The translations under genes were made by a program, and so were the position numbers. The notes below the pieces were generated by a model. It was not told the DNA's origin. It ran no database searches and saw only the letters and a program-made list of their open reading frames with translations. Source: Gemmatimonadota bacterium (lineage in GTDB: Bacteria > Gemmatimonadota > Gemmatimonadetes > Gemmatimonadales > Gemmatimonadaceae). From it: a DNA stretch of 64,000 bases. Positions 1-10,969 of the stretch are shown here, one piece after another. Where the stretch lies: positions 186,001 to 250,000 of the forward strand of contig JAPLKU010000019.1 of assembly GCA_026387935.1 (NCBI GenBank). The letters run 5' to 3'. Position 1 is the first letter of the stretch; each line of letters begins with the position of its first letter.

Positions 1-234
1 ACGGCCGATTCGACCGAGTATGTCGATTGGTCGAAGGCCCGAATGGTGCGGTTCCCAAACTTGCGACCGTCGTCGACGGCAATTTCCGTGCGCCTGCCGG
101 AAACGTTGCTCACGGAGTTGAAGTTGCTCGCCAATGAGCAGGACGTCCCGTATCAGAGCCTCCTCAAGGTGTATCTGTCGGACCGCGTGCGCGCCGAGCG
201 GCGACAGCATCCTCGGCAGCGGGCAGGGGCCTAA
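1..234 (+). CDS. BrnA/CopG-type antitoxin, 5' end outside window
   Basis: The frame is open through base 1, so the true start lies to the left and 77 codons are visible. The protein reads EYVDWSKARMVRFPNLRPS, then SVRLPETLLTELK and PYQSLLKVYLSDRV. That layout (DW-KA-V-FPNLKPS, RLPE, PYQSL) is typical of the BrnA/CopG antitoxin family, with a ribbon-helix-helix DNA-binding strand in the RLPE segment. Such proteins neutralise a cognate toxin (BrnT) and repress their operon. The toxin gene is normally just upstream, so it would lie outside this window. The C-terminal tail (RQHPRQRAGA) is basic. The family call is fairly firm; toxin partnership is inferred. Confidence 0.8.
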   Translation, partial: TADSTEYVDWSKARMVRFPNLRPSSTAISVRLPETLLTELKLLANEQDVPYQSLLKVYLSDRVRAERRQHPRQRAGA

Positions 235-293
235 CCATGCGCCGCGAGGATGCGGGGGTCGATGTCTCAATTCAGCATTAAAGGACGAATCTA

Positions 294-782
294 ATGAAGC
301 GTTCGCTTTGGTTACCCCTGATGGCAGCGGCAGTGATCGCTGTGGTTCTCGTTCGCGCGACGGCAGATCGCGATGCCCCGCAATCGGAGAAGGCGAGGCA
401 CATTGCTTCCCTAGTGGATAAGGCGGCCGGCTTGATCCAAGAGCAAGGACGGGCCGCTGCTTTCGCCGAGTTCCGGAAGAAAGGGACCATGTGGTTCACG
501 GGGGATATTTACATCTTCGCCGATGACATGGCTGGGAATGTCCTGCTGAACCCCCCCTCCCCCCAGAACGAGGGGAAGAATGCCATCGACCAAAAGGACG
601 CGAACGGAAAGCTGTTGCAGAGAGCCATGGTCGAGCTTCTGAAAGAGAAGGAAGCTGGGTGGGTTGACTACATGTGGCCCAAGCCAGGTCAGACCAAGCC
701 ATCTCTTAAGTGGAGCTACGTTCGGCGGGTAAACTTCGATGGTATACCCGGGCTGGTCGGTGCCGGTTTCTATCCGGAGTAA
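294..782 (+). CDS. Exported single-Cache-domain protein
   Basis: A 162-residue protein with an N-terminal hydrophobic helix (WLPLMAAAVIAVVLVRA), a signal peptide or anchor, followed by one sensor-type domain. GTMWFTGDIYIFADDMAGN, then NPPSPQNEGKN, then a C-terminal WSYVRRVNFDGIPGLVGAGF resemble single Cache (sCache_2) domains of bacterial chemoreceptors and some cytochrome-associated proteins. No transmitter, HAMP or kinase domain follows, so it is a free-standing periplasmic ligand-binding domain rather than a complete receptor. A C-rich run near 551-563 sits inside the gene but the frame stays open. It lies between two toxin-antitoxin loci, which fits accessory DNA. The ligand is unknown. 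Confidence 0.75.
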   Translation: MKRSLWLPLMAAAVIAVVLVRATADRDAPQSEKARHIASLVDKAAGLIQEQGRAAAFAEFRKKGTMWFTGDIYIFADDMAGNVLLNPPSPQNEGKNAIDQKDANGKLLQRAMVELLKEKEAGWVDYMWPKPGQTKPSLKWSYVRRVNFDGIPGLVGAGFYPE

Positions 783-826
783 TGGGGTCCAACAAACGCA
801 TCAGCAAGCGCGAACGGGCTTCGGTC

Positions 827-1087
827 CTACCGCCGGTAGACCTCACGGCGATTCCCGACGCGGACGACAGTCACGATCAGCTCGGCGTCCACGATCTCGT
901 ACAGGATGCGATAGTCGCCCTGGCGGATCCGGTACTTCTCATCCCCGCTGAGCTTCTCGACGCCGACCGGTCGCGGGTTGCGAGCGAGGCTTCCGATCTT
1001 GGTGACGATGCGCTGCCGGTCCTTGGTCGGTACGCTTTCAAGCTCCTTTGCGGCCGACTTCGTCAGTAGGACGCTATAGCTTGCCAC
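827..1087 (-). CDS. RelE/ParE-family toxin
   Basis: An 86-residue protein of typical RelE length. It starts SYSVLLTKSAAKELESVP, has KLSGDEKYRIRQGDYRILYE in the middle and ends VVRVGNRREVYRR. The Arg pair in YRIRQGDYRILY and the C-terminal RVGNRREVY are the signature of RelE/ParE-fold toxins; RelE members cleave ribosome-bound mRNA. It is the second gene of a two-gene operon: its ATG lies 14 bases inside the 3' end of the antitoxin gene, so translation is probably coupled. Nothing looks broken. RelE or ParE activity cannot be told apart by eye. Confidence 0.88.
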   Translation of the reverse strand: MASYSVLLTKSAAKELESVPTKDRQRIVTKIGSLARNPRPVGVEKLSGDEKYRIRQGDYRILYEIVDAELIVTVVRVGNRREVYRR

Positions 1088-1304
1088 GCTTCTTCAGATC
1101 GCGGACGACCGCCTCGAACGATACGCGGGGTTCTTTCGAGCGCTCATGGAACGCCGCAAGATCTTCAGCATCTTCGGCCAGGCTGTGCCGAACCGCCGTG
1201 TTCACGAGTTCCGAAATACTGGCTTCGGTTTCGGCGGACTTCAGTCGAAGCGCGCGGTGCAGTGGCGCATCGAGGTATACGGTGGCGCGTTTTGTCGCAG
1301 GCAT
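1074..1304 (-). CDS. Ribbon-helix-helix antitoxin of the RelE-type pair
   Basis: A 76-residue protein. The N-terminus RATVYLDAPLHRALRLKSAE followed by ASISELVNTAVRHSL is a ribbon-helix-helix (CopG/RelB/ParD-like) DNA-binding domain: a TVYLD strand, then two helices. The C-terminal half (EDAEDLAAFHERSKEP and VRDLKKRGKL) is charged and would wrap the toxin. It precedes and overlaps the RelE-type toxin gene by 14 bases, the usual antitoxin-first order. Three 8-base-spaced copies of TAACGT directly upstream are the probable autoregulatory operator. The RHH fold is clear; subfamily naming is uncertain. Confidence 0.87.
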   Translation of the reverse strand: MPATKRATVYLDAPLHRALRLKSAETEASISELVNTAVRHSLAEDAEDLAAFHERSKEPRVSFEAVVRDLKKRGKL

Positions 1305-1314
1305 AGTGTATGTG

Positions 1315-1338
1315 TAACGTTATAACGTCATAACGTCA
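1315..1338 (-). promoter_or_regulatory. Candidate operator of the toxin-antitoxin operon (three TAACGT repeats)
   Basis: TAACGT occurs at 1315, 1323 and 1331, exactly 8 bases apart, and the first copy forms the palindrome TAACGTTA. The array begins 10 bases upstream of the antitoxin ATG. RHH antitoxins bind tandem or inverted half-sites of this kind, so repression of the relBE-like operon is inferred. Confidence 0.65.
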
Positions 1339-1499
1339 AGACGCCTTGCTAACTAAGCGTTGCTGCGGTCGGGGCGCTCAACGGCATCATGGCTTGCGCT
1401 CGGCGCCATCCAGCACAACCATCAATGGATGCGCTTAATGATCGCCCCGCAGCAGAACGCCAATTCGTGAGCCGGACGAAACGACAGAGGACACCGATA

Positions 1500-2351
1500 A
1501 TGGATCCCATCAGACGCAAGATACTGAAAGCGGGCGCCCTGGCGACGGTGATGGCCGCAGCGCCGCGCGTGTTTGCACAGCAGACTGGGCAACGAGGAGC
1601 TGCCATGTCCTACTACGAAAGGGGCCCTGTTCGCATTCACTATGAGGAGGCCGGCTCCGGTTTCCCATTGCTGCTCATCGCCGGCGGAGGGCTGAATTCG
1701 ACGATCGCCGCCTTGGCGAGTCCCTTCAACCCGATAGAGGAGTTCAAGGGCGAGTACCGCTGCATCGCGTCGGATCTGCGCAACGCCAACGGTGGTCAGT
1801 CGTCGGGCCCGCTCGAAGTCGACCGGCCGTGGGATGCATTTGCCGATGACCATCTCGGTCTGATGGACCACCTTGGCATCGACAAGTTCATGGTGATGGG
1901 CTTCTGCATTGGCGGCCCCTTTATCTGGAACCTGTTGAAGCGGGCGCCCGATCGTGTTGTCGCAGCTGTGATAGCGCAGCCGAGCGGGTTTCGGCCGGAG
2001 ATGCCGACCCTCTTCTACGACGGCAACATGACCGGCTGGGGGCCGGAATTGGTCAAGCGCCGGCCCGACATCACCATGCCGATGGTCGAGAAATTTCTGA
2101 CCAGGATGTACCGCACCGACGCCGACTTCGTCTTCACCGTGACGCGAGACTTCGTGCGCACGTGCCAGACGCCAGTGCTGATCCTGCCGGACGATGTCCC
2201 GTCGCATCCGTATGCCGTCGCGATGGAGGCTGCGATGCTCGCGCCGAAGGCCGAAGTAAGCGTGTTCCCGTGGAAGGAACCCAAGGAACGGATTCCCCTG
2301 GCGGTGCGCCAGATACGTTCCTTCCTCAGGGCGCATCGGTCGACCGTGTAG
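1500..2351 (+). CDS. Tat-exported alpha/beta hydrolase with Cys nucleophile motif
   Basis: The ATG at 1500 is chosen because AGAGGA at 1486-1491 is well spaced and it opens a Tat-type signal, RRKILKAGALATVMAAAP, ending at VFAQQ. The 283-residue precursor then has an alpha/beta hydrolase fold: FPLLLIAGGG (oxyanion region) and MVMGFCIGGPFIW (nucleophile elbow). The elbow has Cys where most relatives have Ser (G-x-S-x-G), a pattern known in dienelactone-hydrolase-type enzymes and one hydrolase subfamily. An acidic/His pair is not obvious near the C-terminus. The substrate is unknown. It is followed by a second hydrolase on the same strand after 73 bases. Confidence 0.8.
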   Translation: MDPIRRKILKAGALATVMAAAPRVFAQQTGQRGAAMSYYERGPVRIHYEEAGSGFPLLLIAGGGLNSTIAALASPFNPIEEFKGEYRCIASDLRNANGGQSSGPLEVDRPWDAFADDHLGLMDHLGIDKFMVMGFCIGGPFIWNLLKRAPDRVVAAVIAQPSGFRPEMPTLFYDGNMTGWGPELVKRRPDITMPMVEKFLTRMYRTDADFVFTVTRDFVRTCQTPVLILPDDVPSHPYAVAMEAAMLAPKAEVSVFPWKEPKERIPLAVRQIRSFLRAHRSTV

Positions 2352-2424
2352 ACCTGCTCGCGCCGTCTAACGATGCTCGCTGCAGAAGCTACGCGTTCGG
2401 TAGCACTCCCCACACCGGATCGAA

Positions 2425-3378
2425 ATGAACTTTTCCCGACTGCTGTGGATCGGTGGAATCGGGCTTGTCTCCAGCTTCGAGTTGTGTGCACAAGCTGTAG
2501 CACCCATGAATCCTGGAAAGCACCGTGTCGAAATTCTGAGCTCGGCGGATGGCAGCATGCAACCGTCCTACATCACGGTGCCGGTGCTCCGCCCAGCTCC
2601 GGAGCGGTCACCGCTCGTCGTGGTGCTGCATACGTGGAGCTTCGACTTGGAGCAGCGGCAAGTCGAACTGGAGGCCGAGGCTGCGGCTCGAGGATGGCTG
2701 CTCTTGGCGCCAAACTTTCGGGGCCGAAACGACCATCCAGAGGCGTGCGGATCGCCGCTCGCACAGCAGGATATCCTCGATGCAGTCTCGTGGGTTCGCA
2801 GTCGCTATCCCGTCGATGATCGGCGGATTTATGTGCTTGGCCTGTCTGGCGGCGGATTCATGACCATGTTGATGGCGGCGCGGCGCCCGGATCTATGGGC
2901 CGCCGCCAGCGCGTGGGTTGGCATCAGTGATCTCGGCGATTGGTATTCCGCGCACCGCGAAGACAACTTCGGGCGAATGATCCGCTCGTGCTTCGGTGGA
3001 ACACCTGAGGGCAACCGCGCCATCGCAGATGAGATGGCTACTCGGTCGCCGCTTCGCTACATCAGCCCACAGTTGAAGGTGCCGATCGATCTGGCAGCTG
3101 GGCGATCCGACACCGTCGTCTCAATTCGGCACTCGCTGCGGGCAATGCAGGCGCTTGCTCCTCAAGCTGTTGGTGACGACGAGATCGCGCTGCTCTTGGG
3201 TTCGGGGCCAGGTCTCACGCGACCAGCACCCAGCGACACCGCGGCCGACCCAGTGCTTGGTCGCCGCATCTTCCTTCGCCGACAGGCGGGAAGCTCGCGC
3301 ATCACGATCTTTGATGGCGGTCACGAGTGGATTGCGCGCGCTGCCGTGGCCTGGCTGGCACAACACCAGAGGCCGTAA
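2425..3378 (+). CDS. Secreted prolyl-oligopeptidase-like / esterase-type alpha/beta hydrolase
   Basis: A 317-residue protein with an N-terminal signal (LLWIGGIGLVSSFELCAQA). SPLVVVLHTWSFDLEQ begins the alpha/beta hydrolase core, RIYVLGLSGGGFMTMLMAAR holds the nucleophile Ser (GLSGG), VPIDLAAGRSDTVVSIRHSL is a plausible Asp region, and FDGGHEWIARAAVAWL holds the catalytic His. The family includes peptidases and carbohydrate esterases (S9/LpqC-like), so the substrate cannot be fixed. No strong ribosome-binding site precedes the ATG. It is probably co-directional accessory cargo with the preceding hydrolase. Confidence 0.8.
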   Translation: MNFSRLLWIGGIGLVSSFELCAQAVAPMNPGKHRVEILSSADGSMQPSYITVPVLRPAPERSPLVVVLHTWSFDLEQRQVELEAEAAARGWLLLAPNFRGRNDHPEACGSPLAQQDILDAVSWVRSRYPVDDRRIYVLGLSGGGFMTMLMAARRPDLWAAASAWVGISDLGDWYSAHREDNFGRMIRSCFGGTPEGNRAIADEMATRSPLRYISPQLKVPIDLAAGRSDTVVSIRHSLRAMQALAPQAVGDDEIALLLGSGPGLTRPAPSDTAADPVLGRRIFLRRQAGSSRITIFDGGHEWIARAAVAWLAQHQRP

Positions 3379-3502
3379 AGGCGTTCGACGTGCTACCGAA
3401 CCAGCGAGTTGGAGCTGACGCGGTGTGCGGTTGCATCACGATTTTTGCTTCACGCCGTCATCGCGCATCCTACTGACCGCCCCGATCGACCTATCAAGCG
3501 CG

Positions 3503-3946
3503 CTACCGCGCGGGCGGCTTGCGCGGCGGCGGCGCCGTCTTCTGGAGTGCGGCAGCCCTCTGGAGTGCGGCAGCCTTCGTCGCCTTGGCGATCCCTACGG
3601 CGTCGCGCATCGACTGCCCCTGGGTCTGCATCGACCGCCCCTCGGTATCGGTGCGGCGAGTCGGCACCTTCACGGGCAGAGGCATCTTCCACAACGTCCG
3701 CTCCGCCAGTGAACTATCGAGAGCAGCGCGCGTTGGCGCGGTGCTGTCGGTGCCCGCTCGGGACGCCGGTGTCTTGGCTCGGAGACCGGCGGGCTGCGTG
3801 ACCTGCGCTCCGGCGGGTGCGGCGAACGCGAGAAGCGCCGCGAATGAACAGACGCACGCCAACCTGGGCGAGACACGCGTGACGGGTCCGGCGTCATCGA
3901 GCCGTCGCACTGCGGGATCCAACACGTCGTCGATTTTCCGTCGCAT
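3503..3946 (-). CDS. Hypothetical exported protein, basic and Ala/Pro-rich
   Basis: The frame reads through an N-region to RLACVCSFAALLAFAAPAGAQ, a convincing Sec signal with an A-x-A-Q cleavage site. The mature part is about 100 residues, low in complexity, with SMQTQGQSMRDAVGIAKA and a duplicated AALQ-type stretch, ending in PPPRKPPAR. The duplication corresponds to a near-perfect 18-base tandem repeat at about 3540-3575. No family is recognised. A competing frame on the other strand has no signal or domain. The start at 3946 is a guess; in-frame starts exist further upstream. It may not be a real gene. Confidence 0.4.
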   Translation of the reverse strand: MRRKIDDVLDPAVRRLDDAGPVTRVSPRLACVCSFAALLAFAAPAGAQVTQPAGLRAKTPASRAGTDSTAPTRAALDSSLAERTLWKMPLPVKVPTRRTDTEGRSMQTQGQSMRDAVGIAKATKAAALQRAAALQKTAPPPRKPPAR

Positions 3947-4301
3947 AAGGTGCCTTGCGGTGCAGGACGTCAAGGGTACGGTGATCCGCGGTTGCGCGCG
4001 GTTGCGCGCGGGGGAACCGGAAACGAAGCAGGCCAAGTATGTGTTCGGCGAAAGCTTATGTCCAGCTTGCCCACACGAGGTGGGAGCGCGTCACGCCGAG
4101 CGGGAGAGGAATTTCAATCGGGGTCGGTCTGACGTGACCCCCAACTCTGTACCGAGGATTATGCCGGTCCGGTGGATGGGGTGAACGACGCTTGTTGCAG
4201 ACGGGCGCGTTGGGCAGACATCGGGACCCGCTAGTGCTTCCTATCGTTGAGGTATTGATGCACACTGCCTGTTCGGCGCCCCACTTGTGAGGGAGTTCAC
4301 C

Positions 4302-5414
4302 ATGCGTCAGTTCTTTGCGGCAATCGCGGCGGTGTTGGTCGTCTCCTCCTCAGGCACTGCGTACATGCAGGGCCAGAAAACCCTAGACATCTACTTAATC
4401 GATGTGGAAGGCGGGCAGTCGACGCTCTTTGTCTCGCCTTCTGGAGAGTCGCTCCTGGTCGATGCGGGCAGTGCCGGCGAACGCGACGCCGGTCGCATCG
4501 TCGCCACGGCGAAGCAAGCGGGCCTCACGCAATTGGACTACCTCGTCGTCACCCACTACGACGGTGATCATGTTGGTGGTGTAAAAGATGTGTCGGACAG
4601 GCTGTCCATCCGCACGTTCATCGACCACGGTCCGAGAGTGAGCCCGGCCGGAGCCGCTCCACCGACGCCGCAGCAGCAGACCAACTTCGATCGGGTGGAC
4701 GCCGCCTATGCCGAAGCGCGCGCCACAGGGCGCCACGTCGAGGTCAAAGCCGGCGACAAAGTGCCGATACAGGGACTCGACGTCCAGATTGTGTCGAGTG
4801 GCGGCCAGGTGATCACCACGCCGGTTGCCGGCGCCGGTGCATCGAACCCCCTGTGCCGCGACTTCGTGTCGCACCCCCTGGACACGAGCGAAAATATCAA
4901 TTCGGTGGGCATGGTTATCAGCGCTTTCGGCCGCTTCCGAATGCTGGACCTCGGCGATCTGACCTGGAATACTGAGCACGACCTGGTCTGCCCGAACAAT
5001 TTGCTCGGCACCATGGACGTGTACCTGACCACGCATCACGGATTGGCCCGGTCGGGCCCGCCGGTGCTGGTGCACGCCATCGGTCCGAGAGTCGCGGTCA
5101 TGAACAACGGGCCGCGTAAGGGCGGCTCAGCTGAGACGTGGGATACGCTGAAGAGGACCCCGAGCCTGGAAGACATCTGGCAACTCCATTACTCCGTGCA
5201 GCGGCCACCCACTGCGGCATTCGAGGAGCAGCGGGAGCCTGGTGGCCCCGCTCTCAATTCTCCAGAGGAGCGTATTGCGAATCTCGACGAGACGACGCCG
5301 GCGCACACGCCAGCGTACTTTCTGAAGATCTCGGTACGGCAAGACGGCAGCTTCCTCGTGCTGAATCCTCGTAACGGTTACAGCAAGGAGTACAAGGCGA
5401 GGTTGAAGCGTTGA
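4302..5414 (+). CDS. Secreted MBL-fold hydrolase, ComEC/Rec2 C-domain-like
   Basis: ATG 4302 has GGGAG six bases upstream; an in-frame GTG at 4287 is the alternative. The signal segment FFAAIAAVLVVSSSGTAYMQ is followed by a metallo-beta-lactamase fold: LDIYLIDVEGGQSTLFVSP, LLVDAGSAGERD, and the metal motif VVTHYDGDHVGG, the ComEC-type version of THxHxDH. Later TTHHGLARSGP supplies another His pair. In ComEC the domain acts on DNA, but stand-alone exported relatives with VEGGQ are mostly uncharacterised hydrolases. Its TGA overlaps the next gene's ATG, so the two are probably translated together. Confidence 0.85.
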   Translation: MRQFFAAIAAVLVVSSSGTAYMQGQKTLDIYLIDVEGGQSTLFVSPSGESLLVDAGSAGERDAGRIVATAKQAGLTQLDYLVVTHYDGDHVGGVKDVSDRLSIRTFIDHGPRVSPAGAAPPTPQQQTNFDRVDAAYAEARATGRHVEVKAGDKVPIQGLDVQIVSSGGQVITTPVAGAGASNPLCRDFVSHPLDTSENINSVGMVISAFGRFRMLDLGDLTWNTEHDLVCPNNLLGTMDVYLTTHHGLARSGPPVLVHAIGPRVAVMNNGPRKGGSAETWDTLKRTPSLEDIWQLHYSVQRPPTAAFEEQREPGGPALNSPEERIANLDETTPAHTPAYFLKISVRQDGSFLVLNPRNGYSKEYKARLKR

Positions 5415-6550
5415 TGCGTGAAGTTCCCGGTTACTCTCGTTGGCTGCCCGCCACCCTTTTCGTTGCGGCGCTCGTCAGCGTCGTCTTGGCCGAGCAACTC
5501 GCGGCCCGCTCCGCCAACCCGGCGGCGCCCCGGGCGCCCACCTACGAGGTTGATCCCACGTGGCCGAAGGTCCCGAAGCAATGGACGCTCGGACAAGTGT
5601 CGGGCGTCGCCGTCGACGAACGGGACCACGTGTGGATCATTCAGCGTCCGTGGTCGTTGGGCACGGACGAAGTCGCGCTCAATCGCGAAGCGGAGTGCTG
5701 CACGGCCGCACCGCCGGTGATGGAGTTCACGGCGGAGGGCGAGTACGTCCGGGGCTGGGGCGGCCCGGGCGCCGGGTTCGAGTGGCCGGCCGACGAGCAC
5801 GGAATTCACGTCGACTATAAGGGCAACGTCTGGCTGTCCTCAGCCGGCGGACCTCGGCTCCGCGAGAAGGCCGAGAACCAACTCCTCAAGTTCACGCGGG
5901 ATGGCACGTTCCTGCTGCAAATCGGGCATCGCGGCGCCAGTCGCGGGAGTCTCGATACCGCGAATCTCAACAACGCCGCGGACATGTTCGTGTATCCGCG
6001 CACGAACGAAGTGTTCGTTGCGGACGGGTATGTGAACCGTCGCGTTATCGTCTACGACGCCGACGCGGGGACGTTCAAGCGCATGTGGGGCGCGTACGGG
6101 AATCGTCCGGATGACCGGGCCGACAATACGCCGCAACCGACCGGACCCGGTGCATCGCAATTCAACACGGTCCACGGGATCCGGGTGTCGAACGACGGCC
6201 GGGTCTACGTCGCGGATCGCCTGAACAATCGCATTCAGATATTCTCGCTGGCCGGGAAGTTCGAACGCGAGTTCTTCATCGAGCGGCGCACGAAGCTGCT
6301 CGGCACGGCATTTTCCATTGCGTTCTCCGAGGATGCGGGGCAGCGCTACCTCTACGTGGCCGACGCAGGGAATGGGCGGGTCCACCTGTTTGATCGGCAA
6401 ACGCTCGAGGAGGTCGGCGCGTTTGGCCGCATCGGCCGCTACGCCGGACAGTTTGTCTTCCTCCACAATGTCGCGGTCGATTCCCACGGCAACGTCTACA
6501 CATCGGAAGTGGGTGGGGGTCGCCGTGTGCAGAAGTTTGTCCGTCGGTGA
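5414..6550 (+). CDS. NHL-repeat beta-propeller protein, exported
   Basis: The ATG at 5414 overlaps the previous stop (TGATG). After a membrane or signal helix (LPATLFVAALVSVVLAEQLA) come six blades of NHL type: VSGVAVDERDHVWIIQRP, GIHVDYKGNVWLSSAGG, FVYPRTNEVFVADGYVNRRV, HGIRVSNDGRVYVADRLNNR, and LHNVAVDSHGNVYTSEVGGG. A Cys pair lies between blades 1 and 2 (ECCTA). Such propellers are binding scaffolds; some are peptidyl-hydroxyglycine lyase-like. Coupling to an MBL hydrolase suggests the two act in one periplasmic process. A creatininase gene fragment follows directly. Confidence 0.85.
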   Translation: MREVPGYSRWLPATLFVAALVSVVLAEQLAARSANPAAPRAPTYEVDPTWPKVPKQWTLGQVSGVAVDERDHVWIIQRPWSLGTDEVALNREAECCTAAPPVMEFTAEGEYVRGWGGPGAGFEWPADEHGIHVDYKGNVWLSSAGGPRLREKAENQLLKFTRDGTFLLQIGHRGASRGSLDTANLNNAADMFVYPRTNEVFVADGYVNRRVIVYDADAGTFKRMWGAYGNRPDDRADNTPQPTGPGASQFNTVHGIRVSNDGRVYVADRLNNRIQIFSLAGKFEREFFIERRTKLLGTAFSIAFSEDAGQRYLYVADAGNGRVHLFDRQTLEEVGAFGRIGRYAGQFVFLHNVAVDSHGNVYTSEVGGGRRVQKFVRR

Positions 6551-6551
6551 T

Positions 6552-6668
6552 CGGAAGAACTTCCCGCCCCACATGACGTGGCCGGAGGTCCGCGATCTCC
6601 TGACGCGTACCGATATGGTGTTGACTCCGATGCCCGCCCTCGCCGCGCGGGTAGTAGTGACCACCTGA
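6552..6668 (+). pseudogene. 5' fragment of a creatininase-family (creatinine amidohydrolase) gene
   Basis: An ATG at 6573 opens MTWPEVRDLLTRTDMVLTPM, which matches the N-terminus of creatininase-family amidohydrolases (LTWPEVRDLLKRTDMV-I-P-G-EQHG). Homology stops where the family would continue with the metal-binding EQHGPHLP motif, and the frame ends at 6666-6668. Only about 20-30 of the usual roughly 250 residues remain. It lies directly after the NHL gene on the same strand. Match is by memory of the family. Confidence 0.55.
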
Positions 6669-6703
6669 TCGAAATAGTCGGCCACGCACGCAAGAAGTGG
6701 AAA

Positions 6704-6731
6704 GGGTCGCCCCCATGATGCGGGGCGACCC
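6704..6731 (+). terminator. Hairpin downstream of the NHL gene
   Basis: GGGTCGCCCC (6704-6713) and GGGGCGACCC (6722-6731) form a perfect 10-bp stem with an 8-base loop. There is no T-tract. It lies between the two gene remnants and could end transcription from both sides. Confidence 0.6.
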
Positions 6732-6860
6732 TCGAACGATTTCGCCCGCAACTTCGCGGACCGATGTCAGCGGGATTCCGGTGCGCTTGCTGTGTTCGTG
6801 AATCAGCTCGGGCGATGACGCGTTGTAGACGCAAAAAATGTCATCGCCGCCGCCCCGGGT
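6732..6860 (-). pseudogene. Internal fragment of a DUF4242-family gene
   Basis: Reading the minus strand in the same frame as the SnoaL-like gene, past its TAA stop, gives GGGDDIFCVYNASSPELIHE and HSKRTGIPLTSVREVAGEIV. DUF4242 proteins have DDKIYCVY-AP-EE-IREHA and GFPA-RV-EV in the same order and spacing. No start codon or N-terminal half is present, and the match ends at the adjacent hairpin. It is a non-coding relic of a roughly 90-residue gene. Confidence 0.55.
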
Positions 6861-6920
6861 AGAGAGTCCTGCGAATCGCGTGAACTGCCAGTGCGTCCAG
6901 GCCAGTGCGGCCGGACTGTG

Positions 6921-7397
6921 TTACTTCGCTGCAGCCGGCGGATGGTCAGGGCCCCAGGCGTCGCGTGCGACGCGCCAGACACCATCGGCTTCGCGGCGGA
7001 ACACGATAAAGCCCCAGCCTGTGTCGACCACCGGCTTACCACCGGCCACCGGAACGTCCGTTGACGTGTAGTGGTAGCGCTCGTACGCGACATCGCCAAC
7101 AACCACGAACTCGTCGACCGGCTTGTCCCACGTGGTGTGGAAGGCTTTGAAATAGCCGTCGATCCAAGGGCGGACGACCGATTTTCCAACGTATGGCTTG
7201 GCACCAGCCTCGAGGTAGACCACGTCCTCAGTCACCATCGACATGAGGGAGTCGGTGTTGTTCGAGTTGATGACGCGCAGGTAGTTCGCATGTGCTTGCT
7301 TCGCGGCGGCATCACTGGCGGCGGAGTCTGGCTTTCCTGACGGAGCGCACGCGCCAAGGGCGAGCATGCATGCGGCAGCATAAAGACTAGAACGCAT
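6921..7397 (-). CDS. SnoaL-like / DUF4440 nuclear-transport-factor-2-fold lipoprotein
   Basis: Starting at 7397 the protein has MRSSLYAAACMLALGACAPS, a classic lipoprotein signal with lipobox LGAC. The mature part (about 140 residues) is a NTF2-like domain: HANYLRVINSNNTDSLMSMV, EDVVYLEAGAKPYVGK, VGDVAYERYHYTST, and WRVARDAWGPDHPP. The last segment (W-IARD-WN type) is characteristic of DUF4440/SnoaL-like proteins, some of which are isomerases or small-ligand binders. In-frame ATGs at 7409 and further up are alternatives. Same-frame DUF4242 relic DNA follows its stop codon. No catalytic function can be assigned. Confidence 0.82.
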   Translation of the reverse strand: MRSSLYAAACMLALGACAPSGKPDSAASDAAAKQAHANYLRVINSNNTDSLMSMVTEDVVYLEAGAKPYVGKSVVRPWIDGYFKAFHTTWDKPVDEFVVVGDVAYERYHYTSTDVPVAGGKPVVDTGWGFIVFRREADGVWRVARDAWGPDHPPAAAK

Positions 7398-7671
7398 CTG
7401 GTTATCCATCCTGTGAAGAGGGCGTAAGAACTGCAGGCCAATGTACAACTAATCTCGCGGCGTGGACTAGGGCTTCTTTGGTGCGGCCAGTCAAAGGCGA
7501 TCTGAAGCAGTTATGATTCAGCGTTCCCGCTGTCTCGGCGGCGCTGCAGACGCTTGGCGTGAGCCAGCCAAGTCCGGCCTTGTGTATGTTCGCCGAGATG
7601 TTCGTGCATTTCCGCTCGGGCCCCCACGAAGGCGTCCCGGTCAGCATTCCAGATTTATCAAGAGGTCCGTC

Positions 7672-10881
<3,210 letters not shown>

Positions 10882-10969
10882 GCGCCGCGACAGAGCAAAC
10901 TACGAGACGTCCTCCGCTTGCTCACCGACGCTACGCTCCGCCGGTGTTCGTGGTTGCCAACGCGCCGCC

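Noticed and set aside
229-2401. Integron-like cassette array: RYYYAAC core motifs at 229 (GCCTAAC), 787 (GTCCAAC, followed by AAACGC) and 2365 (GTCTAAC) after stop codons in a region with toxin-antitoxin genes.
   Set aside because: No matching GTTRRRY partner or long imperfect hairpin lies within 150 bases of any of them, and the 787 site overlaps the toxin gene. The motif is short enough to occur by chance.
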